DNA of 64,000 nt from Haloplanus sp. HW8-1 (GTDB taxonomy: Archaea; Halobacteriota; Halobacteria; Halobacteriales; Haloferacaceae), in assembly GCF_023703795.1 (NCBI RefSeq), contig NZ_CP098518.1:1302001-1366000 (forward strand). The letters are read 5' to 3'. The notes below the pieces were generated by a model. That model made no database searches. It worked only from the letters and a program-made list of their open reading frames with translations, and was not told where the DNA came from. A program made the translations under genes and the position numbers. Position 1 is the first letter of the stretch. The number at the start of each line of letters is the position of its first letter. Positions 52,600 through 60,260 of the stretch are shown piece by piece.

Positions 52600-55500
52600 A
52601 TGGCAACAGAGCACTTCTCCCACGATCCAGCGGCCGACGAACGGGCCGACTACGACTACCAGGGCCAGCGGGTCGAACGGCCGGGGCTCGTCGACGATCT
52701 CAAGGACCTCGCGGGCGACGTTCGCTTCGACGAGTACTCGCGGCAGATGTACGCGACGGACGCGAGTGCCTACGAGGTGACGCCGATCGGCGTGGTCTTC
52801 CCTACTTCGACCGACGACGTCGCGGCCGTCGTCGACTACTGCGCCGACCGCGAGATTCCGGTCCTCCCGCGGGGCGGCGGGACGAGCCTCGCCGGACAGG
52901 CCGTCAACGAGGCTGTCGTTCTCGACTTCACCCGGCACATGAACGGGGTGACGTCGATCGATCCGGAAGGGCGTACGGCGACCGCGGAGCCCGGCGTCCT
53001 CCTCGGCGAACTCGACGCCGAACTCAAGGAGTACGACCTGAAGTTCGCGCCGGACCCCGCGTGGGGCGATAAGAGCGCGCTCGGGGGCGCCATTGGGAAC
53101 AACTCGACGGGCGCACACTCGCTGAAGTACGGGAAGACCGACGCCTATGTCGAGGAGATCGAAGCCATCCTCGCGGACGGCACCGTGACGACGTTCGGCG
53201 AGATTGCCGTCGACGACCTCCACGATGCGGCCGACCCCGACGCGGACGATCTCCTCGCGCGCATCTACGCCGAGGTCGTCCGTATCCTCGACGGGGAGGC
53301 CGGCGAGATCGAGAAACAGTACCCCGACCTGAAGCGCAACGTCTCGGGCTACAACCTCGACGTGCTCGTCGGGGAAGCCCGCGACGGCGACACGGTCAAC
53401 CTCGCCCGCCTGCTCGCCGGCTCGGAGGGGACGCTCGCGATCGTCACCGAGGCGACCGTCTCGCTCGAACCCATCCCGAACACGAAGTCGGTCGCGCTGC
53501 TCACCTACGAAGGGCTCGTCGACGCCGTTTCGGACGTCGCGCCGATCGTCGAGAACCACGACCCAGCCGCCGTCGAACTCGTCGACGACACACTCATCGA
53601 CCTCGCGTCCGACACCTCCGAGTTCGAGGATGTCGTCGAGAAACTTCCCGGGGGAACCCGATCGGCGCTCCTCGTCGAGTTCTACGCCGAGGACGATGAT
53701 GACGGGCGGAAACAGGTCGCGGACCTGCTCGCCGACCGCGTCCCCTCGGAGGGTGGGGACGCCGACACCGTCATCGACGCCGATGTCGACCGGTACGCCT
53801 TCGACGCGCTCGAGGCCCACGACGAGGAGACGCGGGCGCAACTCTGGAAGCTCCGGAAGTCCGGGCTCCCGATCCTGAAGAGCCGGACGACCGACCGAAA
53901 ACACGTCTCGTTCATCGAAGACTGTGCAGTCCCGCCGGTGCGTCTCCCCGAATACGTCGAGGGCTTTCGCGACATCCTCGACGACCACGACACCTTCGCG
54001 TCGTTCTACGCACACGCCGGACCGGGCGTCCTCCACGTCCGTCCGCTCCTCAATCTCAAGGACGGGGCGGATGTCGAAGCGATGGAGGACATCGCCGACC
54101 GCGTCACCGACCTCGTCGTCGAACTCGGCGGCAGTGTCTCGGGCGAGCACGGCGACGGCCGCGCCCGCTCGCAGTGGAACGAGAAGCTCTACGGTGAGGA
54201 GCTCTGGGGGACGTTCCGTGCGCTGAAGACCGCCTTCGACCCAGGCTGGCTTCTCAACCCCGGGCAGGTCTGTGGGGTCGACCCGTCCGAGACCGGCGGT
54301 GACGGCCCGCCTCAGCGCGCGGCGACTGTTTCGACGACCGAGAATCTCCGGTACGGTTCGGAGTACGACTTCGAGGCAGACTTCGAGCCCGAACTCGAGT
54401 GGCGCAACGACAACGGATTCCAGGGGATGGCCGAGCTCTGCCACGGTTGTGGGGGATGCCGCGGCGAGCAGGAGACGACGGGCGACGTGATGTGCCCGAC
54501 CTACCGCGCCTCCAAGGAGGAAATCACGAGCACTCGCGGGCGCGCGAACCTGCTCCGGCAGGCGATGAGCGGCGATCTCCCCGAGGACGAGCAGTTCGAC
54601 GTCGAGTTCATGCACGAGGTGATGGACCTCTGTATCGGCTGCAAGGGCTGTGCGAACGACTGCCCGAGCGAGGTCGACATGGCGAAGATGAAGGCCGAGA
54701 TCACCCACGAGCACCACCAGCGCGAGGGCGCCTCGCTGCGCGATAGACTCTTTGCGAACGTCGACACGCTGGCGGAGATCGGCAGTCGCACCGCCCCGAT
54801 CTCCAACTGGGCGACAAAGATATCGGGTGCCCGCGAACTGCTGGAGGAGACGGTCGGCATCGCGGCCGACCGGACGCTCCCCACCTTCAGGTCGGAGACG
54901 TTCCAAGACTGGTGGGAGGACCGCGGCGGCGCCCAGGTCTCGAAGTCCGAAGCCGAGCGCGAGGTCGTCTTCTTCGCGGACACCTACACGAACTACAGCG
55001 ACCCCGAGGTGGGGGAAGCCGCGGTCCGTGTGCTCGAGGCGGCCGGCGTCCACGTGGCGGTCGCCGAGCGCACGGACAGCGGTCGCCCCGCCCACTCGAA
55101 GGGTTTCCTCGAGAAGTCCCGCAAGACCGCGAAGGCGAACGTCCGCGAACTCGCGCCGAAAGTCGAAGACGGCAAGGAGGTCGTGCTGGTCGAGCCCTCG
55201 GACGCGGTGATGTTCCAGTCGGACTACCTCGACCTCCTCGACAGCGAGGCGGCGAAGACGCTCGCCGGGAACGCCTACGGCGTCTGCGAGTACCTCGACA
55301 CCTTCCGTCTCGATGAGAACGTCGACTGGGACACCCCGGACGCCTCGTTCGCCTACCACGGCCACTGCCACCAGAAGGCGACCAAGAAGGACCACCACGC
55401 GGTCGGCGTGCTCCGACGCGCGGGCTACGATATCGATCCCCTCGACTCGGGGTGTTGCGGCATGGCCGGCTCGTTCGGCTACGAGGCCGAGCACAAGTCC

Positions 55501-55668
55501 ATGAGCGACGCCATCGCCGCGATCCTCTACGACCAAATCGACGACTCGCCCGCCGCCCGCGTCGTCGCGCCCGGCACGTCCTGTCGCACCCAGCTCGGCG
55601 ACCGCGACGGCCGCAGCGAAGAGCCGCCGACGCCGGTCGAGGTGCTCGCGCGGGTTGCGTCGGTGTGA
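52600..55668 (+). CDS. GlcD/GlcF-type FAD and Fe-S dehydrogenase (D-lactate dehydrogenase-like)
   Basis: A 1022-residue fusion protein. Residues about 60-210 are the FAD-binding (PCMH) domain (LPRGGGTSLAGQAVNEAVV, 'GNNSTGAHSLKYG'). Residues about 240-560 are the substrate/FAD C-terminal domain ('SFIEDCAVPPVRLPEYV', 'HAGPGVLHVRPLL'). Then come Fe-S motifs: LCHGCGGCRGE with a later Cys (about 612) and LCIGCKGCANDCPSEVD (about 678). The last domain has GHCHQKA (about 921) and a single CCG motif SGCCGMAGSFG (about 950). It oxidises a 2-hydroxy-acid (lactate, glycolate or similar) and passes electrons to the membrane chain. It stands alone, with the IS6 element and MITE upstream. Confidence 0.85.
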   Translation: MATEHFSHDPAADERADYDYQGQRVERPGLVDDLKDLAGDVRFDEYSRQMYATDASAYEVTPIGVVFPTSTDDVAAVVDYCADREIPVLPRGGGTSLAGQAVNEAVVLDFTRHMNGVTSIDPEGRTATAEPGVLLGELDAELKEYDLKFAPDPAWGDKSALGGAIGNNSTGAHSLKYGKTDAYVEEIEAILADGTVTTFGEIAVDDLHDAADPDADDLLARIYAEVVRILDGEAGEIEKQYPDLKRNVSGYNLDVLVGEARDGDTVNLARLLAGSEGTLAIVTEATVSLEPIPNTKSVALLTYEGLVDAVSDVAPIVENHDPAAVELVDDTLIDLASDTSEFEDVVEKLPGGTRSALLVEFYAEDDDDGRKQVADLLADRVPSEGGDADTVIDADVDRYAFDALEAHDEETRAQLWKLRKSGLPILKSRTTDRKHVSFIEDCAVPPVRLPEYVEGFRDILDDHDTFASFYAHAGPGVLHVRPLLNLKDGADVEAMEDIADRVTDLVVELGGSVSGEHGDGRARSQWNEKLYGEELWGTFRALKTAFDPGWLLNPGQVCGVDPSETGGDGPPQRAATVSTTENLRYGSEYDFEADFEPELEWRNDNGFQGMAELCHGCGGCRGEQETTGDVMCPTYRASKEEITSTRGRANLLRQAMSGDLPEDEQFDVEFMHEVMDLCIGCKGCANDCPSEVDMAKMKAEITHEHHQREGASLRDRLFANVDTLAEIGSRTAPISNWATKISGARELLEETVGIAADRTLPTFRSETFQDWWEDRGGAQVSKSEAEREVVFFADTYTNYSDPEVGEAAVRVLEAAGVHVAVAERTDSGRPAHSKGFLEKSRKTAKANVRELAPKVEDGKEVVLVEPSDAVMFQSDYLDLLDSEAAKTLAGNAYGVCEYLDTFRLDENVDWDTPDASFAYHGHCHQKATKKDHHAVGVLRRAGYDIDPLDSGCCGMAGSFGYEAEHKSMSDAIAAILYDQIDDSPAARVVAPGTSCRTQLGDRDGRSEEPPTPVEVLARVASV

Positions 55669-55724
55669 ACACCGGGGTCGCCCGAGTCGAGCGACCGCGA
55701 CCGTCATTCAATCACCGCCACTAT

Positions 55725-55800
55725 CAAACAGCATCACGTACTTCCTCCGCGAGGTCGGGATGGTGTTCGTCAAGAATTTCGACATCGGTCGCTAATCGCT
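55725..55800 (-). pseudogene. C-terminal gene fragment (minus strand)
   Basis: A protein-like minus-strand end KIQRLATDVEILDEHHPDL and AEEVRDAV precedes a stop at 55725. No upstream part exists because the plus-strand CBS fragment begins at the same point. The parent protein is unknown. Confidence 0.3.
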
Positions 55801-55944
55801 GGATTTTCTCGCATCCCTGTCGTCAACGAAGCTGGTAACCTGACCGGTATCGTCTCGCTTGATGATCTCGTCGCCGTCATCGGCGAGCAGCTCGAGGAGG
55901 TCTCGGGAGCGATCGAGTTTCAATCGCCGGAATACAGTCCATAA
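55801..55944 (+). pseudogene. C-terminal CBS-domain fragment
   Basis: The plus-strand frame reads GFSRIPVVNEAGNLTGIV, SLDDLVAVIGEQLEEV and ends EYSP-stop. This is the typical end of a CBS-pair protein ('RiPVVdeaG.lvGIvslDDl'). It lacks its first CBS motif and a start, so it is a truncated relic. Confidence 0.55.
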
Positions 55945-56000
55945 TTCGGGGATATAACACTGTCCGGTTTCGCGACCCTCACCGCTACGACGAGATCCAA

Positions 56001-56471
56001 ATGCCCGGGGATATCAGGCAGACTCGTTCCGGTTTCATATCGGGGGTCCCGCGCACCTATGATGGGGCAGCGGGGCTCCGAGCGTTCGTGCGACCGCCTC
56101 AGTGGCCCGAAATCCGCACCACGTACGGCTACAACGGTGCTGTGCGAGAACTTGCTGTGCAAGCTCCTGATGTACACGAGGAAGGCACGATCATCGTGGA
56201 CGGCCGATTCCAGCCGTATGATGCTACGCTGCCCAGCGAACTACATTGCGGGTTCGAGGTACAAGCTTCACAGTCAGGGCCGCTCGGCCGGAGGGTACGC
56301 GCCGATGGGCGCGAAACGTTCGACGTATCCGTGCTTGACCTCCCGGAAGGGATTACAACAGCACAGCAGCGGAGATCCCCACCGGCCACAAGCAGTCGAC
56401 CGGTGGACCATAGCCTTCGCTACAATCCACGATGCCATCACCCCTACGTGGAACCATGCGTCTTTAGCTAA
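56001..56471 (+). CDS. Unrecognised ORF in gene-debris region
   Basis: A 156-codon frame with mixed composition. The middle part (YGYNGAVRELAVQAPDVHEE, then TIIVDGRFQPYD) is more protein-like than the ends. I recognise no domain, and an overlapping frame is open over much the same stretch. The region 55945-56518 is otherwise empty. It may be a gene relic rather than an expressed gene. Confidence 0.2.
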   Translation: MPGDIRQTRSGFISGVPRTYDGAAGLRAFVRPPQWPEIRTTYGYNGAVRELAVQAPDVHEEGTIIVDGRFQPYDATLPSELHCGFEVQASQSGPLGRRVRADGRETFDVSVLDLPEGITTAQQRRSPPATSSRPVDHSLRYNPRCHHPYVEPCVFS

Positions 56472-56518
56472 CTGAAGAACCGCCGGACAGCACGGTCTAT
56501 CGAGGCTTCTTTTCGAGA

Positions 56519-56683
56519 GCGCTCATCTGTAGAAGTCAGTACTTAGAATTTGTTCGAACCAGTTGTCGGTGTTGAGAATCCAGCCCAAGAAATTCAGATA
56601 GCCCTGTAAGTGGTGTTTTGAGACGCCTCGGAACCTTCGCAACCAGTTGCGAAGCTGTCCCGTTTCGAGTATTTAAAACCCGG
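56519..56683 (-). mobile_element. Insertion-sequence end with transposase C-terminal relic
   Basis: Reading on the minus strand, the frame GQLRNWLRRFRGVSKHHLQ, GYLNFLGWILNTDNWFEQIL and STDFYR-stop is the C-terminus of a haloarchaeal transposase (IS1595-like by pattern; family uncertain). Its stop lies inside the terminal repeat CGCTCATCTGTAGAAGTC at 56520-56537. The upstream part is missing beyond about 56683. It is the probable parent of the MITE at 52408-52528. Confidence 0.5.
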
Positions 56684-56758
56684 CGGTGAGTTCTACCGGG
56701 TACAGTTGAGAGACGTATTCAAAAGCGGTTGCAGCGACTGCAACAAGAAGAAAACGAG

Positions 56759-56959
56759 TTAGAGCGTTCCCTTTCGACGACGGATGATCAGCTCGCGGAC
56801 TCGTGCTTCATGGTCAATATCGCCATCGAAGTACGCGGTCAGAATCGCCTCAACAACCTCTGAACGGCTTGCTTGGAGATCAACGCACTGCTCGGTTAGC
56901 TCGTCCAGTTCCTCGACGAATTCATCCGAAATGGACACGTCAAATTCCGTGTTTGACAT
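56759..56959 (-). CDS. Ribbon-helix-helix (CopG-like) protein
   Basis: A 66-residue protein starting MSNTEFDVSISDEFVEELDE, then QASRSEVVEAILTAYFDGD and a basic C-terminus RELIIRRRKGTL. The strand-helix-helix pattern with 'sRSEvveaIL' matches ribbon-helix-helix DNA-binding proteins, such as the antitoxin-type or plasmid regulators. No toxin gene is recognised next to it. It lies between IS remnants, so it may belong to a former mobile element. Confidence 0.6.
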   Translation of the reverse strand: MSNTEFDVSISDEFVEELDELTEQCVDLQASRSEVVEAILTAYFDGDIDHEARVRELIIRRRKGTL

Positions 56960-57050
56960 CGCTTAGGAGCCTGTCTGAAAAACATCGCCAGACGGCGCGG
57001 TTGAGAGCAAACTAGATTTCCAGTTATATCGTAAATTCTAATTAGCTCTA

Positions 57051-57281
57051 ACTCAGCTTTGTACGTTGTCTAAATGATAAATTCGGGATGAATGAGCGTA
57101 AAAACCTATCTGCTGGTGGATTGTATGGGTGCGACCGTGTGACGATCTGTGCCTGATTATATCGGTCTGTCGCATTTCCCCAAATCGTGGCTGATACTGC
57201 GCTGTCGATATCATCGGTATTCGCCTGCGGAGGGTCGCTGTATCGCGATTCATATAATCTGTCTAATGTGCAAAGCTGAGT
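57051..57281. repeat. 231-bp element with inverted ends
   Basis: The left end ACTCAGCTTTGTACGTTG and the inverted right end ACTCAGCTTTGCACATTA match closely for 11 bases and partly for a further 18. The interior is AT-rich and has no convincing gene. One end is also found alone at 51328. It is probably a MITE or decayed IS. Together with a short promoter region it fills the gap 56960-57317 before the aldehyde dehydrogenase gene. Confidence 0.45.
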
Positions 57282-57317
57282 GACGAGGTTAACCCGCTTG
57301 AGGCATAACTCGACTGC

Positions 57318-58679
57318 ATGGACGTGGTCAATCCTTCGACCGGTGAACGGATCGAATCGTACGAAACTCATACGAAAGACGACATTGACGGTTCTCTTGA
57401 TCAAGCCACGACGGCCTTCGAGGAGTGGCGAAATCGTCCGCTCAGGGAACGCGAAGAGCTGCTCGAGAGCGCAGCTGAAGTCCTCCGCGAGAACAAACAG
57501 GAGTACGCCGAGACGATGACCCGAGAGATGGGTAAACCCATCACTCAGGCCGTCTCCGAAGTCGAGAAGTGCGCGTGGGTCTGTGACCACTACGCCAAGT
57601 CGGCCAGCGAGTATCTCCAGCCAGAAGGCCACTCCAGTCCGCCCGGCTCGAGCGTCAAGACCGTCTACGAACCGCTCGGCCCGGTTCTCGCAGTCATGCC
57701 ATGGAACTTTCCCTTCTGGCAGGTCTTCCGGTTCGCCGCGCCGTACCTGACTGTGGGCAACGTCGGCCTCCTGAAACACGCCTCGAATGTCCCCGGCTGT
57801 GCCAAAGCCATCGAGGATGTTTTTAACGAAGCCGGCTACCCCGACGGTGTCTTCCAGTCGCTGCTGATTCCCTCCGATCTCGTTGACGACATCATCGCCG
57901 ACGACCGTCTGCGAGCCGTGACGCTCACGGGAAGCGGTCCGGCTGGTCGGGCCGTCGCATCGACAGCCGGTGAGCACCTCAAAAAAACCGTCCTCGAACT
58001 CGGTGGGAGCGATCCATTCGTCGTTCTTGACGACGCCGACGTCGCTGAGGCCGCCGAGATGGGTGCCTGGGCTCGCAACCAGAACGGCGGCCAGTCTTGC
58101 ATCGCCGCCAAGCGCTTCATCGTCCACACGGACGTTTACGACACGTTCGTCGACGAACTCGTCTCGGAAATCAAGTCCTACACGGTCGGCGATCCGATGG
58201 ACGAAGACACGGACATCGGTCCCCAGGCCCGCCAAGATCTCATGGAGGAACTCCACGAGCAGGTCCAGCAGAGCGTCGACGCCGGCGCGGAAATCGCGAC
58301 CGGCGGTGAACCGCTTGATCGGGAGGGGACCTACTACCTGCCGACCGTCCTGACTGACGTGCCCGAAGGCTGTCCTGCTGATGCCGAAGAGACATTCGGT
58401 CCAGTGGCCGCTGTATATGAGGTGGCCGACGAGGAGCGGGCGATTGCGAAGGCCAACGACACCGACTTCGGACTGGGTGCAAGCATCTGGACCGAGGACC
58501 GCGACCGCGGCGAGCGCGTCGGCCGGGAAATCAACGCCGGTTGTGTCTATGTAAACCAACTCGTCAAATCAGACCCCCGCGTGCCCTTCGGCGGCATCAA
58601 GGAGTCCGGATACGGCCGTGAACTCTCCGGTGACGGTATCAGGGAGTTCGTCAACAGGAAGACGATCTGGGTGGAATAA
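57318..58679 (+). CDS. NAD(P)-dependent aldehyde dehydrogenase (SSADH-like)
   Basis: A 453-residue ALDH. It has PWNFPFWQVFRFAAPYL (Asn for oxyanion), LTGSGPAGRAVA (cofactor loop), catalytic Glu in VLELGGSDPFVV and catalytic Cys in NGGQSCIAAKRF, plus EETFGPVAAVYE. The pattern is nearest to succinate-semialdehyde dehydrogenases of the GabD-like short group. The exact aldehyde is not determined. Its TAA stop directly precedes the ATG of the TPP-enzyme gene (TAAATG), so the two are one operon. Confidence 0.85.
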   Translation: MDVVNPSTGERIESYETHTKDDIDGSLDQATTAFEEWRNRPLREREELLESAAEVLRENKQEYAETMTREMGKPITQAVSEVEKCAWVCDHYAKSASEYLQPEGHSSPPGSSVKTVYEPLGPVLAVMPWNFPFWQVFRFAAPYLTVGNVGLLKHASNVPGCAKAIEDVFNEAGYPDGVFQSLLIPSDLVDDIIADDRLRAVTLTGSGPAGRAVASTAGEHLKKTVLELGGSDPFVVLDDADVAEAAEMGAWARNQNGGQSCIAAKRFIVHTDVYDTFVDELVSEIKSYTVGDPMDEDTDIGPQARQDLMEELHEQVQQSVDAGAEIATGGEPLDREGTYYLPTVLTDVPEGCPADAEETFGPVAAVYEVADEERAIAKANDTDFGLGASIWTEDRDRGERVGREINAGCVYVNQLVKSDPRVPFGGIKESGYGRELSGDGIREFVNRKTIWVE

Positions 58680-60260
58680 ATGAAGGCATCGGACCTGTTG
58701 GTCGCGGCACTGGAACGCGAGGGTGTCGAGCACGTCTTCGGCCTGCCTGGCGAGGAGATGGAGGACCTGCTGTTCTCGCTGCGAGACTCGGAGGTGACTT
58801 TCGTGCCGGTGCGCCACGAGCAGGGCGCGGCCTTTATGGCCGATGTCTACGGACGGCTGACCGGCGAGGCCGGGGTCTGTCTCTCGACGCTTGGACCCGG
58901 TGCGACGAACCTGCTGACCGGCGTCGCCGACGCGCATCTGGACAAGAGTCCGCTAGTGGCCATCACCGCGCAGGGTGGTCTTGAGCGGCTCCATCAGGAG
59001 AGTCACCAGGCGATAGACGTCGTCGATATGTTCGAGCCGGTCACGAAATGGAACACCCAGATCGATGCCCCAGACATCATCCATGAGTCGGTCCGGAAGG
59101 CGTTCAAGCTAGCCGAGCACGAGAAACCGGGCGCGACTCACCTTGAACTCCCCGAGAACGTCGCAGCCGAGGAGACACTAATGGAGCCGCTCGCTGTCCG
59201 CGAGAGAGTCGAGTCCGCCGCACCCAACGCGCACGCTCTCGACCGGATGAAGGAGTTACTCAAGAATGCACAGCGTCCGATCATCATCACGGGCAACGGA
59301 GCCGTGCGGACCCAGGCAGCGGAACAACTTCGCGAACTCGTCTCCGTGACGGACCTGCCGGTCGTCTCGACGTACATGGGCAAGGGTGCGGTATCGGACG
59401 CCGAACGGCACTCGTTGATGACGCTCGGCTCCGGTGCACAGAAGGAAGCGACGAGCGCTATCGACGAGGCCGACCTGGTGCTCACCGTCGGGTACGATAT
59501 TGCCGAACACGACCCGGCTGACTGGGGACACGGGAACGCCGATATCGTTCACGTCGACAGCGAACCGGCCGAGGTGTACGAAGCCTACTCGCCTGAGGTT
59601 GAAGTCGTCGCCGACATCGGACAGACGCTCCAGGAACTGGTCGACTGGTGTCGGGAAGCTGGACTCTCCTTCGACACTGACTGGTACACCGATTACCGGG
59701 AACGAATAGTCACTGATGTCGACCGTGAACCAGGGTCGGATCCTCCTTTCACTGTTCGAGACGTGTTGCCAGTACTCCGGGACGCGATGGCTCCCGAGGA
59801 CGTGCTCATCTCGGACGTTGGCAGTCACAAGATGGCGATCGCACAGAGCTTCCCGACGTACGAGCCGAACACTTGCATCATCTCGAACGGTCTCGCATCA
59901 ATGGGGATCGCGGTTCCGGGGGGTCTCGCAGCCGACCTGGCGGTCGATGCGAACGTCGTCGCAGCAACTGGAGACGGGGGGTTCCTGATGAATGCCGCCG
60001 AGATCGAGACGGCGACCCGGTCCGGTTGTGGCTACACCATCATCGTATTCAACGACGACAATTACGGACTCATTTCGGAGAAACAGCGCGACCACACAGG
60101 TGAGTCGTTTGGAAATCAGCTAACCAATCCAGATCTCGTGGCCTTCGCCGAGAGCTTCGGTATCGACGGGTACCGGCCCGAATCGGGACCCGACCTCCAG
60201 GAGGTGCTCAGGTCTGCAGTCGGCGATGACATGGCACTCATCGAAGTTCCCGTCGAATGA
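58680..60260 (+). CDS. Acetolactate-synthase-like TPP enzyme
   Basis: A 526-residue ThDP enzyme. It has the N-terminal Pyr domain with the catalytic Glu in FVPVRHEQGAAFMADVYGRL, the central domain ('IITGNGAVRTQAAEQLREL') and the C-terminal PP domain with GDGGFLMNAAEIETATR and the metal-binding 'FNDDNYGLI'. It is annotated in many genomes as acetolactate synthase large subunit, but the FAD-site and small-subunit pairing cannot be confirmed here. The pairing with an aldehyde dehydrogenase suggests a decarboxylase that feeds an aldehyde. Its stop overlaps the next start (ATGA). Confidence 0.8.
   Translation: MKASDLLVAALEREGVEHVFGLPGEEMEDLLFSLRDSEVTFVPVRHEQGAAFMADVYGRLTGEAGVCLSTLGPGATNLLTGVADAHLDKSPLVAITAQGGLERLHQESHQAIDVVDMFEPVTKWNTQIDAPDIIHESVRKAFKLAEHEKPGATHLELPENVAAEETLMEPLAVRERVESAAPNAHALDRMKELLKNAQRPIIITGNGAVRTQAAEQLRELVSVTDLPVVSTYMGKGAVSDAERHSLMTLGSGAQKEATSAIDEADLVLTVGYDIAEHDPADWGHGNADIVHVDSEPAEVYEAYSPEVEVVADIGQTLQELVDWCREAGLSFDTDWYTDYRERIVTDVDREPGSDPPFTVRDVLPVLRDAMAPEDVLISDVGSHKMAIAQSFPTYEPNTCIISNGLASMGIAVPGGLAADLAVDANVVAATGDGGFLMNAAEIETATRSGCGYTIIVFNDDNYGLISEKQRDHTGESFGNQLTNPDLVAFAESFGIDGYRPESGPDLQEVLRSAVGDDMALIEVPVE

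Noticed and set aside
52537-55707. A 1056-codon open frame on the minus strand
   Set aside because: It is exactly antisense to the FAD/Fe-S dehydrogenase, whose motifs are unmistakable. Such long shadows arise from the G/C-biased third positions of haloarchaeal genes. The translated product is Arg/Val/Asp repetitive and has no domain.
56690-56757. Minus-strand frame ending in a hydrophobic segment (AFEYVSQLYPVELTAGF)
   Set aside because: It has no start codon of its own, is short and overlaps the end of the ribbon-helix-helix gene. It may be a relic, but I cannot support it as a gene.
57268-57285. GTGCAAAGCTGAGTGACG, shared with 51328, as a common operator of the metabolic genes
   Set aside because: An inverted copy at 57051 makes it the end of a 231-bp element, so a mobile-element end is the simpler explanation.
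57048-58559. A 503-codon minus-strand frame
   Set aside because: Antisense to the aldehyde dehydrogenase gene, with the same GC-skew explanation.
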